Below, one piece after another: positions 14,405-25,512 of a stretch of 64,000 bases of DNA. The DNA lies in NCBI GenBank assembly GCA_014058105.1, contig JACGCM010000393.1:396501-460500 (forward strand). The letters are read 5' to 3'. The notes beneath the pieces are model-generated. The model was not told where the DNA came from and did no database searches. It saw nothing but the letters and a program-made list of their open reading frames with translations. How positions within the stretch are numbered: position 1 is the stretch's first letter; the number at the start of each line of letters is the position of its first letter. The DNA is from Kingdonia uniflora. Its lineage: Eukaryota; Streptophyta; Magnoliopsida; Ranunculales; Circaeasteraceae. Made by a program: the position numbers and the translations under genes.

Positions 14405-14506
14405 GTTGCAATCAAGAAAATTGGGAATGCATTTGATAACAGGATTGATGCAAAGGGGACACTTCGTGAGATTAAACTCCTCAGCCATATGGACTATGAA
14501 AATGTA
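14405..14506 (+). pseudogene. MAP kinase exon-1 fragment captured in the CACTA
   Basis: 34 codons read [10 protein letters not shown], then [18 protein letters not shown] and ENV, that is kinase subdomains II to IV of a plant MAPK, including the ATP-binding lysine (VAIKK). It ends at ENV with GTATAA, near the place where plant MAPK genes have their first intron. The sequence upstream holds a stop in frame and no glycine-rich loop, so the 5' part is lost. AKG replaces the usual AKR. It is on the same strand as the kinase exons at 4403-5792, does not overlap them in coverage, and could come from the same gene or a close paralogue. Confidence 0.85.
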
Positions 14507-14675
14507 TAACCATTTATTTTCTTAAATGAATTTGATTTCCCTTTTTTACTTCTATTGACGGATTCACTCGTGAATTTGCAATTGTACTCATGCAGGTTAT
14601 TAAGCTATATTTTGCCCAATTTTGGTGTTCTTCGTGTTTCTCTACTAACTAAAAGTTTCTCAATCGTATTGTGGA

Positions 14676-16197
14676 TTAGGGGGAGGAGAAGAATAGGGGT
14701 GTTGAACGATAGAAGACATCACCGGAGCAGAAAAGGAGAATATGTTATGCAGAATTTGCACTTCATTTACTAAGAGGAAAATAAATATACTGAAATAGCC
14801 GACGCACTCCTGAGTTCTATTCCAAGAGTATCTTCATGATATCATCAGCCTAGTATTTTTGAAATAGGCTGTAAAGAAAGAAGAAAGAACAATCATAATC
14901 ACAACCGCACACCAGCCATTACATACCACAATGATTTAGAGAGATATCGCAATAAATGGGGAGAAAGCCATGGGTGCTCAAAAATAAACGATTTCACCAT
15001 AGGGCAGAAAACTAAAATTGGCTATAGCATAAACCTATTCGTGTTCCATCTAACACAGAGAATTACTGATATAGTTCACGCACTTCAAGTACTATTTCAA
15101 GTATAAGCATAAAATAAGTGGTACTTGCTGATTTGAGCCATACTAAAGAAAAACGATATTAGGAGGCACTAAAATTGATGTAAAGAAAAAAGAAAAAAGA
15201 AATAGCAATCACAACCACACCACTAGGATTTAGGAGAAAATTCCAATAAAGGGAGAGAAAACCATGGTGCTCAATTTTGCCATGAAGCAGAAAAAGAAGA
15301 ATTCACTCTCTTTTAACCTTAATTTGTAGTCCATCTAAGAAGGAGAAGTGCTAAAGTAGTCCACCTACCCAAAAGTACTATTCCAAGCGCATTCTTGATA
15401 GAAAAAGTACTTAACGATTCGATTCATACTCTACACCCCCGCACGACTAATGTGCATAATTTCTATTCCAAGCGCATCCTTGATAAAAAAAAAACTTAAT
15501 GATTCGATCCATACTCTACACCCCCGCACGACTAATGTGCATTATTTCTGCAGCGCAATGTGGAGTTTGTTGCCTGGCTTTTAGATTTTATAGTTTTTGA
15601 CACATTTCTTATGCATTAGAAAAATTCAAACTTTCATAGATTATTAATTAAGAAGCTAAGTTGGGTTCTAGGCCATTGCTGTAGAATTAGACATATTATT
15701 CTTGAATTTATGTTTGGATTACATCAAACCTCCCTTTATATAATAGGGGACAACTAAAATGGCAATACGTAGTACCTGATGTGGGACTAAAGTAGTATGT
15801 GTGTGTATCCACGCATAAACTCCAGCAATTGCTTTATCCTATATTTATTTCCTAGAGCAGTAAAAATGTTTATTCTATATCAGCTGAGTTTCACTTTTCT
15901 TACTTACTGGTTTCAACTTCAACTTCAACTTCAACTTCAACTGAAAATCACAATTGAAGCGGTAATAAGGTCCAGAAAACGTGTTGGAGATAGCATAGAA
16001 AAATGAAACACAAGAAACTTTGCATAATGTTTTTCTCAGTCGGGTCTATAACCTGTGCCTGCTGCTATAATCAAGTGTCCCCTTGGTTAATCTCCAGTTT
16101 TAGTTCATCCTTAGACTTCTGCAAGACTTAAAAGTAATCACCCTCACATAGTGTTTTTTTTTTGCTTAGAGATCACATCCTCTCAGTATAAATGTTA
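14676..16197 (+). repeat. 1.4-kb module, copy 2, inside the CACTA
   Basis: This copy matches 1428-2816 closely along its whole length. It carries the same TTCAAC microsatellite (15912-15942) and the same right end. It is longer because of an internal tandem duplication (about 15380-15545) and a short extra segment near 15340. No conserved ORF. Confidence 0.85.
15380..15545 (+). repeat. About 83-bp tandem duplication private to module copy 2
   Basis: Two adjacent units both start with TATTCCAAGCGCAT and end with CCCCGCACGACTAATGTGCA. Copy 1 of the module has this sequence once (about 2094-2172), so the duplication arose after the two copies parted. Confidence 0.8.
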
Positions 16198-18190
16198 TTC
16201 ATAAATTTAACTAAAAATAAGGAAGATGTTACTTAATTATGAATATATCTAGAGTCATTCAGGGATGTAATAGCAAACACCAACAACTTAAAAACAAGAT
16301 CCTTTAGACTCATAGACATACAAAATAATGAAGTGTTGGTTTCTTATGAGAACATTATCCAAAATTCTAGGATATTATGCTGGAATTAGCGCATATGGGA
16401 TAATCTTAAAAATCAAAGCAAGGGCTTGCATATTAAATACCAACAACATTAAACCATTCATGTTTTGATGTCTTTAAACTAAATTATGGCCTTATTCGTA
16501 TCCAGTAAATGTGAGCACTTATGTAATACTAACAATAGTTAGACCACACACTTCTCATGCAAAGGAAAGAAAAGTTAGGTCACAAGCAGATGATAAATAC
16601 AACCAGCTAATGCACTAATGACTATGAAGATGAAGTTAGGTACTAACCTTCAAACTTCAAATTATATTTATGATGTTTTTGAACTAGGGGTGAACACCTT
16701 CTTCAAATACCTGAAATAAACAATTTTCATGCTCAAATACATTGTTATTTGATACAGTTACCATTAACTCAAGTTCAAACATTTTATCCAGCCTCTTGCA
16801 GCAAAATTCATTCCCTCAAAATATAACTAGAAAAGAAATGGACTAAAATTTGCATTTAATAGAAAAAATAATAACAACTAACACATATAGCTACAAAGCA
16901 TGCGTATTAAGAATATACATGTTATAGCAAGGAAAACCCTAAAACAATTAAACATAATACATAATACAGCGAACATAAAACTACTAACAATATACATGTT
17001 CTATAAAAACAAAGATAGACCCTCCTAGGGGTTGAAATAGATGACACACATAATTACTATCTCAAAAGGATCTAATCAAAAAGTATGGTTATTCTGCTAG
17101 ATATAGGTGACCATTTATACTTTTTCACAGGTTCTTCTAATATAAATTTCTATAAGGCAATTACATAATATACTCCATACTTAAAAAGACTTAATAAAAA
17201 ATATTATAGGTTTTTGATCATTTCAGGACATAATTTCCTTGCCCATTAAGCCTATTTTTGGGCTGAACTATGAAACCAACCCTCATCACTGGAGAGAAAA
17301 AAACTTTGCTTTTTCAATCACAATATATCAACAGTAGCCTTCTTTTTTTGGCGATCAGAAAACTCAAATTAATAGGCAACTAGGTCGTACCAAAAGTCTT
17401 AATAAAAAATAAGCGCATCTCAATTACATATAAAACACACTTACACCGCCAATTATAAGCTTATACTGTGATAGAAATTTTTTGCAAATACAATAAGAGA
17501 GTTTCATATTTGTTCTGACAAATTTCTTTCTACAATACAAGTAAAGGTCTTTCTATATATTTGAACAAATTCAATAGACAAATAAAATTCTGCCTATGGT
17601 TTTGGAAATATACTTGGACAGAATCGTAAATATCACAGTTAACTAACAATATTTTTTCGCTCACAAACACCTCATTCAACCAATTAATAATCACAGTGCA
17701 ACTGCAAGAGATTGGTAAAAATATAAATTTACTCCAAACGAAATCAACTACTAAAGTTTTGCTATCCCAAACCATATAAGAATTTACAAGCTATTAGAAT
17801 AGTGAGGAATTTGGGGACGGATCTTTAATTGAGAAATCTAAACCAAATTGAGGGGAAGAGATAATAGAGGAAGTTCATACATTTAATCCTTGTAGATTAG
17901 GGCTGGAAATTGCACCATAAAAACCTTGGATTTCTACTGAAGTTAGGGTTTCCTCACTATGGCAGCTGAGATTTATTTCATTGGAAAACTTCCTCTTTCG
18001 ATTATGCCTCCTAAATATACTCTCTCGTATAAGGTTGATCCTCATCATGATCCCATAAAATTCTCCACAAATTTCTCCTTTCACACCCAAATTTGATTAT
18101 TTCGCGAACTCTCTCATCTTTCCCACGAATCATTTAAGCTAATAATAATGAAGTTGGTATAGTATTTTAGATTTCAAGTTTTTAATGTCA
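16198..18190. other. Right interior of the CACTA, no gene recognised
   Basis: About 2 kb of AT-rich DNA. Short ORFs at 17530-17775 and 17875-18090 (minus) show no known motif and no transposase signature. Confidence 0.5.
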
Positions 18191-18373
18191 TTGGTTAAAA
18201 TAAAGTAATTTAATACAAAAATTAGCAAACAACGTCAGTTTCTAATAAAATGACTTCGATGCATTAATGAACCACTTAAGTTACGGAGAAAAACAAAAAA
18301 TATAACAATCAACGTCAATATTTAAAAAAATGACTATGATTAGTTGACGTAGTAGCCCACATTTGTTGTAGTG

Positions 18374-18532
18374 ATGTACCCGTTTCTTAAGGCAAACATC
18401 CCAAACCCCTTCATCTGATCCTTGACATTTAAGAAACCACATCATGCACACTTTCCAATGCGCATAATTAGTTACATCAAGGAGAGGGGTCCTAGTGATG
18501 TTGTTTCCCTCATTTTTAGAATAACCAGACAT
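18374..18532 (-). pseudogene. Copia element C: N-terminus of gag
   Basis: The minus-strand ORF starts with MSGYSKNEG and has PLLDVTNYAHWKVCM, the N-terminal signature of plant copia gag (DUF4219/UBN2 region). It begins 58 bp inside the primer binding site. At codon 53 it runs into the CACTA; the reading resumes at 12609. Confidence 0.85.
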
Positions 18533-18577
18533 AGTGATCGAATCACTCAGGTTTTAATGTCCTAGCGGAATTACTCG

Positions 18578-18588
18578 CTCTGATACCA
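18578..18588 (-). other. Primer binding site of copia element C
   Basis: On the minus strand the sequence TGGTATCAGAG, complementary to the 3' end of initiator methionine tRNA, lies two bases inside the LTR edge. It fixes the element's direction (minus) and its LTR boundary. Confidence 0.8.
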
Positions 18589-18590
18589 AT

Positions 18591-19530
18591 TGAAAATCTA
18601 AACTATCTGACTAGTTAACCTAGAAGGGTTGAATAGGTTATCAATTTAATATATATTCTCAAACCTATTTTAACACAAGCAATTACAATGCAAAAGTGCA
18701 TAAACTTAAATGACACCCAAAGCTATATACCGAAGGAAACCCACGAATGGGTGAAAAAATCTGGTGGCTAATCCACTATAATCAAAGCAAGATGTTATAC
18801 AAAACCAGACGCACAGCGTAATCCATTAACCTGCTCGAGTCCACAAGCTTCAACCGCTATAATCTGTGCGTTCTCCAACTTCTTCAATTATCATGCCTTT
18901 TAGACCAATCACTGGAGTCCACTAGCACAACCTCAGAACCACCAACACACACTAGGAATCCCCGAGTAAAAAGTAACGAAATTGAAGTTTTGTTTTACTT
19001 GATGATTTGGGAAATCACCAAGCTTGATTGCAAACTTAGAATAAGTTTCACAATCTCTCTCTCAAATGCAATCCAATAAACTTTTGATGAATAATAAGAA
19101 TTAGGTTTATCAAGATTTAATGGATTGATCTTAGGTTTTTAGAATTTTCTTTGATGAGCAAAAACCCTAGAAAAATAAGAGAGGTGATGATCTCTAATTT
19201 TTGTTTTTCATAAATACCCTATTTTTAGACATCATCAAAAAGATTTGAATCTCGAGAAAGGTTTAAAATAAAATAAAAGATTAAACCTGGAAAAGTTTTA
19301 CTAAGAAAATCTTTTTCTCTACGAATAAAATAAAACTTATCCGCACCTTTCTACGGGGATTCTTTGTGTGTGAAGATCGTTAAAATACACTTCGCCTCCG
19401 TCGACGATATTTCGGTCAATAATCTAATTTAAATTTTTGTCAACAAATTACAACCCAGAGAATAAATAGTGGAATCTCAGTTTGGACTTCTACAAATTTA
19501 CAAAAATAATAATTAATATACCTTACTTCA
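18591..19530 (-). mobile_element. 5' LTR of copia element C
   Basis: The LTR begins TGAAAATCTA next to the primer binding site and probably ends CCTTACTTCA at 19530, which gives TGAA...TTCA inverted ends and a length near 940 bp. The inner edge is firm; the outer edge is inferred from the terminal dinucleotide only, since no second LTR is in the window. Confidence 0.55.
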
Positions 19531-19534
19531 TGCG

Positions 19535-19798
19535 ATGAAGAACCTGACCTGTGTTTGGACTCAGAAGATACGAAACCTTTATTGGCCAAAACCCTACGTA
19601 GCTAACGGAATCACACTATCAGAATTCCCTATCACCGAAACATCGTTTACAAGGCATTTTCTTTTCGAATACACCAATTGTCAAATAAACGACGTACTTG
19701 CCGCCTTGCACATAAAATATACTTTGATGTGCAAAGCGCTACCTACAGGAGCAAATTTTAATAAATATGAGGCATTTCCATTTTTTTCTTTATTTTGA
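19535..19798 (+). CDS. Unrecognised 87-codon ORF
   Basis: Open from ATG to stop just outside the copia LTR. It is Thr/Asn/aromatic-rich with no signal peptide, membrane segment or known motif. It might be a fragment of a host exon cut by the retroelement, or chance. No promoter or splice signal supports it. Confidence 0.2.
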   Translation: MKNLTCVWTQKIRNLYWPKPYVANGITLSEFPITETSFTRHFLFEYTNCQINDVLAALHIKYTLMCKALPTGANFNKYEAFPFFSLF

Positions 19799-19807
19799 TT
19801 CACTCTC

Positions 19808-20157
19808 AAGGGCTCGTTTGACAACCATTATGAGAAGTGATTATTATGCACAATTTGTTAATGCATTATCATAAACGAATGGATATGTAAGCTTCTATGC
19901 CCAATTTTTCCCCCACAAATGTGAATATTAGATGTTTTGTCTTTGTTGGTCACTAGATATTAGATAATAAAAGATAAGCAATTTTTTTGTAAATGTTGCC
20001 AAACATAAATGTGGTTAAATGTTTTTGTAGATAATTGATTATCACTTTGATTGTTTGGTAACCATTATTCAATAATTACTTATGCTATAAATGTTTTTAG
20101 CATAATTACTTTTAAAAATAGAAAACATTTATATCATAATCATTAGCAAACGGTCAG
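19808..20157. mobile_element. Putative hAT-like MITE
   Basis: The ends GGGCTCGTTTGACAACCATT and (inverse of the right end) CTGACCGTTTGCTAATGATT are partly complementary, and the interior is AT-rich and non-coding. The flanks CTCTCAA and ACTCAAA could be a decayed target duplication. The imperfect ends keep this tentative. Confidence 0.4.
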
Positions 20158-21369
20158 TACTCAAAGTTTCAAATCGTTCCAGCAACAAGTCATGCAATGC
20201 AAGGCACGATACATAGGAACTACTTTATGAATAGAATGAGTACTCCAAAATTTCAAAAGATCCAAAAAGTTGTCGACCGAGGTAATTTAGACTTTTATGT
20301 TGAGCTTTCTTAATTTGATTCATCCCCTTTTGCTTAAGATCGAGTTTTGTACTTGAAATTAATTTGTGAATAGAGTTTAAACCACAGCACTATAAAAAGA
20401 AAGAAAATTTGTTAACCAAGTATTCTACTTTTCATACCTTGTTATACAATTCACGTCTAGGGTTCCAGCACTTGTAGTGCAAGTAATGTTTAGGACTTTT
20501 TGGGAGTCTATTAACAGCTAAAAAATATGTTGGCTATGGTATATAAAAGATACCATGGGTTTACATGATAAAATCTTGAAGGATCAAGCTGGATGTTCTT
20601 TTTTACACATCTATTGATGATATCACAGAAACACCAGCTACTTAAATGAGATGTCGATCTGATCGGAGAATCACTCCATCTAAGATTAGTAACATAATAT
20701 TGATGACTAAGTTGTTAGAGGCTCTGGACATTGATGTATACATAAAGCGGTGTAGGAGAAAACGAAATTTCTTAAGACAACCAACTACATAAATATTTTT
20801 AAAAGAAATACATTGAAGTCAAAGATTTCACTACTAAATACGCCTAATGGGATTAGATAATATAAGCAAAGGCGGAGTAAGACGGAAAGAGCCAATGTAA
20901 AAGATACATTGGATTGTCTATATGCTTGAACTAGTTGATCATGGGTAAACTTCGAATATGTATAACCCCACCCTGTCTATTTATAACATTAATTCTGTAG
21001 AGATAGTTTGATTTTGGGCATCACTATATGCACATACAACCCCCCAGAATTTTAAACTTTCGACCTAAACTCAATGACCATTGACATAGAAGCATCTTTT
21101 CAGTAATCTCCAGAAAGTAGAGCTTCTTGCCGGCTTTACATTGTTATTGACATAGAAGCACAAAACAGCAACTACAAAATAAAAAATAAAAAATAAAAAA
21201 AAAACCCTCCTTGCGAAAAAGAACTGAAACAACAGATACTTTTTGAATAAAAGTAGGCATACAATTAACAGCAATAGAAGCAAGATACAAAATAAACATC
21301 TAAAAATAACACAAATATATATGAATAAAAAACCTCAAACAAAGTCGTTTAGGAGCCGATACACTCAGT
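20158..21369 (-). repeat. Decayed local repeat-family DNA
   Basis: Contains a stretch (20158-20300) like the ORF at 6782-6979, a stretch near 20455-20500 resembling 32213-32245, and on the minus strand two YVNN/YVNG-coding segments (about 21134-21160 and 21077-21095). These are the same building blocks as in 31-38 kb. Confidence 0.5.
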
Positions 21370-21597
21370 TCAAAGTTTTTTTTGTCGTTGGGAACAACAT
21401 GAAACTTTAAGTATTGACCTTATGCCCTGGTCGTAAAGAAGAATCCACAAAAATTCATCTCCGCTATAACTAATGTCAGTAATCAAAGTCTCAAATCGTT
21501 CCTGAAAGGTTTTGGTTTGTCTCATTTCGTGTATGTTGAGTACCGTGGTTATCTCAGTCGAAGATGGCGACCAAATCGAGAGCGTTGGACAAGTCAT
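21370..21597 (-). pseudogene. Second member of the ERFE/SYSG family
   Basis: A 75-codon minus-strand ORF. Residues about 33-73 align by eye with the ORF at 6782-6979: ERFE, ISYSG-E, then an aliphatic run and CCSQRQK. It is shorter at the C-terminus, where a stop precedes the usual end. Unknown function. Confidence 0.4.
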
Positions 21598-21599
21598 CT

Positions 21600-22600
21600 A
21601 CAACCGACGGCCGAAAAGGTAAGTTGGCAAATAGAACTCTGATAAATGAACAACCAATTCGTTTTAACTGCCTTTGTTTACAAACTTATTTCGTTTTCCC
21701 GTTCGAACAAGTTTTCTGTTCTTTCGAACGACTTCTAGGAAAAGACAACCTTTTAAAACGAGTTTCAAGCTGCCTCTTTTAGTAAGCTTATGTGGCACAC
21801 ACAGTGGCATGTCATGGGCATGACACGTGGCAGTTGTTTACATGTAACACATGACAGTCTCACATGGTGACACGTGCCAGTCAAACTTTATGACATGTGG
21901 CACATTGTTTGACCGAGGATAAACCGGTTTAGGACCGGTTCAGACACTTAACTGGACTTACCCCATGGGGGACCTATTTTTAATTATTTTATTTTTTAAA
22001 ATATCTCTTAAAATTTTGTGGGAACAGGTGTCTTGTATATGAAAACTAACTCACTTATATGGGATATAAGTAAATTAATGGATTAATACATATTTAAGTA
22101 TCTTACGATAGCTAATAGGATATTAATGGTATGCCCCTAGGATATTAATTATCATGATCAAGGATCACAGATAATACAAAATCAAGACTAATTTAGAATA
22201 CGACTAGGAGTCATATCTAAATCACAGTTAATTGTCAAGAACAAATAATTAGAGCTCAATGGGAATTGACTTTGTCTTATTTCTAAAAATTTGGTGTCTA
22301 AGGAACCAATATTACGTATCTTGGTACAATTGGATGTTACATGATAACATTTAAAGTTATATATGCACTGATAGCAACCTATAGTACCCTAGAAGGTTAG
22401 TTCAAAGACATGCATAATCTACCTATTTTGTGAACCCAGCTGACTTCAGGGTATAACCACTTATCAGCTAAACATCTAATACTCCTCATAATCGCAGCAA
22501 CTGGGTCATTTGGCTAGGATATACTGACCTTATAAAACTTTAGGGCTTAGAATACCCTAGTTATCAGAATAAGGAACGTACATAACATTTGGCTAGGATA
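21600..22600. other. No gene recognised; possible LTR remnants
   Basis: Holds two variants of the TCGTTCGAACGA-type word near 21702-21740, then repeated CATGACACGTGGC-like words (21800-21905) that include several CACGTG or ACGTGG G-box cores. From about 21980 the DNA is AT-rich with a doubled GGCTAGGATA word near 22510 and 22593. No ORF of note. Confidence 0.45.
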
Positions 22601-22603
22601 CAC

Positions 22604-24658
22604 ATATCTTAATCACTTGCATATTTTCGATTGTACCTCATATGTGCTTGATAATTCAGATACAAGGACCAAGTTAGATGCAAAGTCGACGAAGTGTATA
22701 TTCATTGGATACGGTGGTGATGAGTTTGGGTATCGATTTTGGGATGCGAAGAATAGGAAAGTTATCCAGAGCCGTAACGTTATATTCAATGAGGAAGTCT
22801 TATATAAATACTTCGAAGTACCTATGGAAGTGAAGCATCGGAAAGTGTCGACATTAAATTTGAATCCTCTCGAGAGGTTTATGAAGAAGTCATTGTTGAG
22901 TCCGATGCACTGGATCAAAACGAAGAACTTAATGATCTAGGCATTCTAATAGCACTTTGAAAGGAGCCGAGAGTTGCAAGAATTCCAGCAAGGAACGTTA
23001 ACTCCCTAAATCACTTGTTACTTACAGATGGTGGTGAACCTAAAAGTTACAATGAGGCTTTAGATGTAGAACCAAGAGCAAGTGGGAGCTTGTTATGGAT
23101 GATGAGATGAAGTCATTATCAGTTAATTGAACTTGGGATCTAGTTCGATTACCGAAAGGGAAGAGAGCATTGCACAACAAGTGGGTATATAGACTAAAAC
23201 AGGAATTTGACTGTTTAAGGAGATTCAAGGCTAGACTTGTGGTGAAGGGCTTTCAGGAGAAAGAATGCGTTATTTCGGTGAGATGTTTGCTCCTGTTGTG
23301 AAGATGTCTACAATTCGGGTTGTGATGAATATAGTTGCAGTTGAAGATTTTTATCTTGAGCAACTAGATGTTAAGACAGCATTTCTTCACGGTAACCTCG
23401 ATGAAGAAATTTATATAAAGCAACCAGAAGGGTACTCTGTGAAAGAGAAAGAAAATCTTGTGTGCAGGCTCACGAAGAGCTTATATGGTTTGAAACAAGC
23501 GCCGAGACAGTGGTATTTGAAGTTCGAACAATTCATGTCCATAAATGGTTATTCGAAGAGCAATGTGGATCACTGTTGTTTTATCAAGAATAGGGGAACT
23601 CACATATTATTTTACTTTTGTATGAAGATGATATGTTGGTAGCAAGTGCCGACATGGGAAAAATTGTTAAGTTGAAGGAATAGTTATTCCAGGAGTTTTC
23701 TATGAAGGACTTAGGTGCAGCAAAACAAGTTATTGGCATGCGTGTTACAAGGGACAGAAAGCGACGAGAATTGAAGTTATCTCAAGTTGAGTACATCGGA
23801 AAAGTACTTAAGCGTTTCAATATGGATGGTTCTAAAGTTGTTAGTACACCATTGGGAGGCCACTTCAAATTATCAAAGGATTATTGTCCGAAGACGCAAA
23901 AGGATCGCGATGAGATGCAGAAGGTTCCTTATTAATCCGCAGTTGGTAGCCTAATATACGCTATGATTTATATGAAACTGGAAATTGCCCAAGCAGTGGG
24001 AGTTGTTAGTAGGTATATGAGCAATTCAGGCAAGGAGCATTAGAGAGCTGTGAAATGAATACTAAGGTATCTAAAGGGGACTCAAGATATGGTATTATGT
24101 TATGGGGGTTCTCAAATATGCTTACAAGGTTTTGTTAATTCTGATATGGCGGGTGACATTAATAGGCGGAAGAGCACTAGTAGTTTCATTTTTAGATTGG
24201 TAAGCGGTGCAGTTACATGGGTTTCTAGGCTACAGAAGATTGTAGCTTTGTCTATGACGGAGGCGGAATATGTTGTAGCTACAGAAGCTTACAAAGGTAT
24301 GGTTTGGCTTAAAGGGTTGATGAAAGAGCTCGGTAAAGAATAACATTCTCCTAAGCTGTATAGTGATAGTCAAAGCGTTATACACTTAGCGAAGAATTCG
24401 ACTTTTCACTCTAGGACTAAGCACATTGATATTCGATATCATTATATTCGCTTGCTCCTCGGGGACGGTGTGTTAAAGCTCGTGAAGATTCATACTGATG
24501 TGAATCTCGCTGATATGTTTACGAAGGTGGTGACTTTTCAGATGTTGACAACATGTACAACTTCTGTGGGTCTTCAAGATTAAAGGTTCGGGTAGTTCGA
24601 GCAATTTATTTGGAGATCTGGAGATGGGTTATGATAAATTCAATTTCAAGTGGGAGAT
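22604..24658 (+). mobile_element. Copia element D (integrase end to RNase H), plus strand
   Basis: In order: integrase C-terminal region (22604-22800, IFIGYGGDEFGYRFWD), reverse transcriptase (about 23265-23935, with DVKTAFLHGNLDEEIY and SLYGLKQAPRQWY), and RNase H (about 24089-24530, with SMTEAEYVV and KHIDIRYHYIR). Frame changes occur near 23600, 23935 and 24345, and the catalytic YVDD box reads YEDD (23621-23632). A purine tract AAGTGGGAGA at 24649-24658 marks the 3' end of the internal region. The 5' half, gag included, is missing. Confidence 0.9.
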
Positions 24659-25510
24659 TGTTAAGGTATGGACTCGAATTATGTTTGAGGTCGTTTTAGT
24701 TCGAGTTATTTCAGTTCAAGGATTGAAGACTGATTAAAACGGATGGAAAATTATATTTTCAATGTTTAAATTTGAACTGGTTATGATTTACAAAAGTTCG
24801 AGTTACTTAAGTATCCTGAAGATTTGAGCTGGTTAAGTTACCTGGAGTTCGAACTAGTTATGTTACCTGAAGACTCGAGTTGGTTCTGTTCGAGTTGCTG
24901 AAGAGGAATTCAAACTGGGTCGAAGTCGTTCGAACGAGAATGAAGCTCGTTCGAACGAGTTGTCTTAATTTACGTTTTGATTTCAAACTGGTCGAAGTCG
25001 TTCGAATGAGATTGGATTTCGTTCGAACGACATGTATATTTTCTAGGGCTAGAACCTTTAATCGCTAAAGTCGTTAGAATGACTTTGTGCTTCGTTCGAA
25101 CGAGATTTTCCAGGTTGCCTTTTGTGAGTTCTTCGGAGACGTTGAGTTCTGCCTCGAGATCCGTTCTAGTTGTAATTAGTCATCTAGTATATAAAGAGGA
25201 CTTAGGTTATTTTGTTAGCCTATCTTGGTGAGTTTAATTCTAGAGAGACCTAGAATTTGAGAGACTCCATTAAAGCTTGAGAAGCTTGGAGAGACCATTG
25301 TAACATATTTGATTAACATAGTGAATTGTTCGGGGAGTGGTTTTTATCTGTAAGGGTTTTCCACTTCCCTCCTCTAAAATTCTTGTGTCGTATTGTTCTT
25401 GTTTGGTTAATTCTTTTGTTAGGGCTTATTCCGTGTATCGTTCTTATCAGAGAGAAGAGGGTAGCTACCTCGATTTTAAACAGTCTAAGAACCACAATTG
25501 TTAGAATAAC
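24659..25510 (+). mobile_element. 3' LTR of copia element D
   Basis: Starts TGTTAAGG directly after the polypurine tract. It has several TCGTTCGAACGA palindromes (24925-25105) in U3 and a TATATAAAGAGG box near 25190, about where an LTR promoter should be. The end near 25510 is estimated; gag-like coding sequence of another element begins at once after it. Confidence 0.5.
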
Positions 25511-25512
25511 TT

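Larger units (their letters stand above)
12607..18376. mobile_element. CACTA (En/Spm) transposon with ATG target duplication
   Basis: The element runs from 12610 (CACTACAACAAATACAGG) to 18373 (inverse of CACTACAACAAATGTGGG), 5,764 bp. It is flanked by the 3-bp duplication ATG at 12607-12609 and 18374-18376, as expected for CACTA transposons. Both ends carry subterminal GTGACG/AATGACGT-type words, the usual transposase-binding clusters. The flanks join precisely into one copia gag reading frame, which confirms the borders. No TNP2-type transposase ORF is visible, so it is non-autonomous. Inside lie a MAPK exon fragment, an LTR-related fragment and the 1.4-kb module copy 2, all in the same order and strand as a MAPK gene 5' end. 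Confidence 0.92.

Noticed and set aside
14600..14680. Right end of a complete LTR inside the CACTA
   Set aside because: Only the last 40 bases match the nested element's LTR; the U3 part lies on the far side of the MAPK fragment with unrelated DNA between, so no complete LTR can be claimed.
12610..18373. Whole CACTA region as a continuous host MAPK gene with a large intron
   Set aside because: The terminal repeats, ATG duplication and the copia gag that joins across it show that it is an insertion; the exon fragment has no glycine loop or start.
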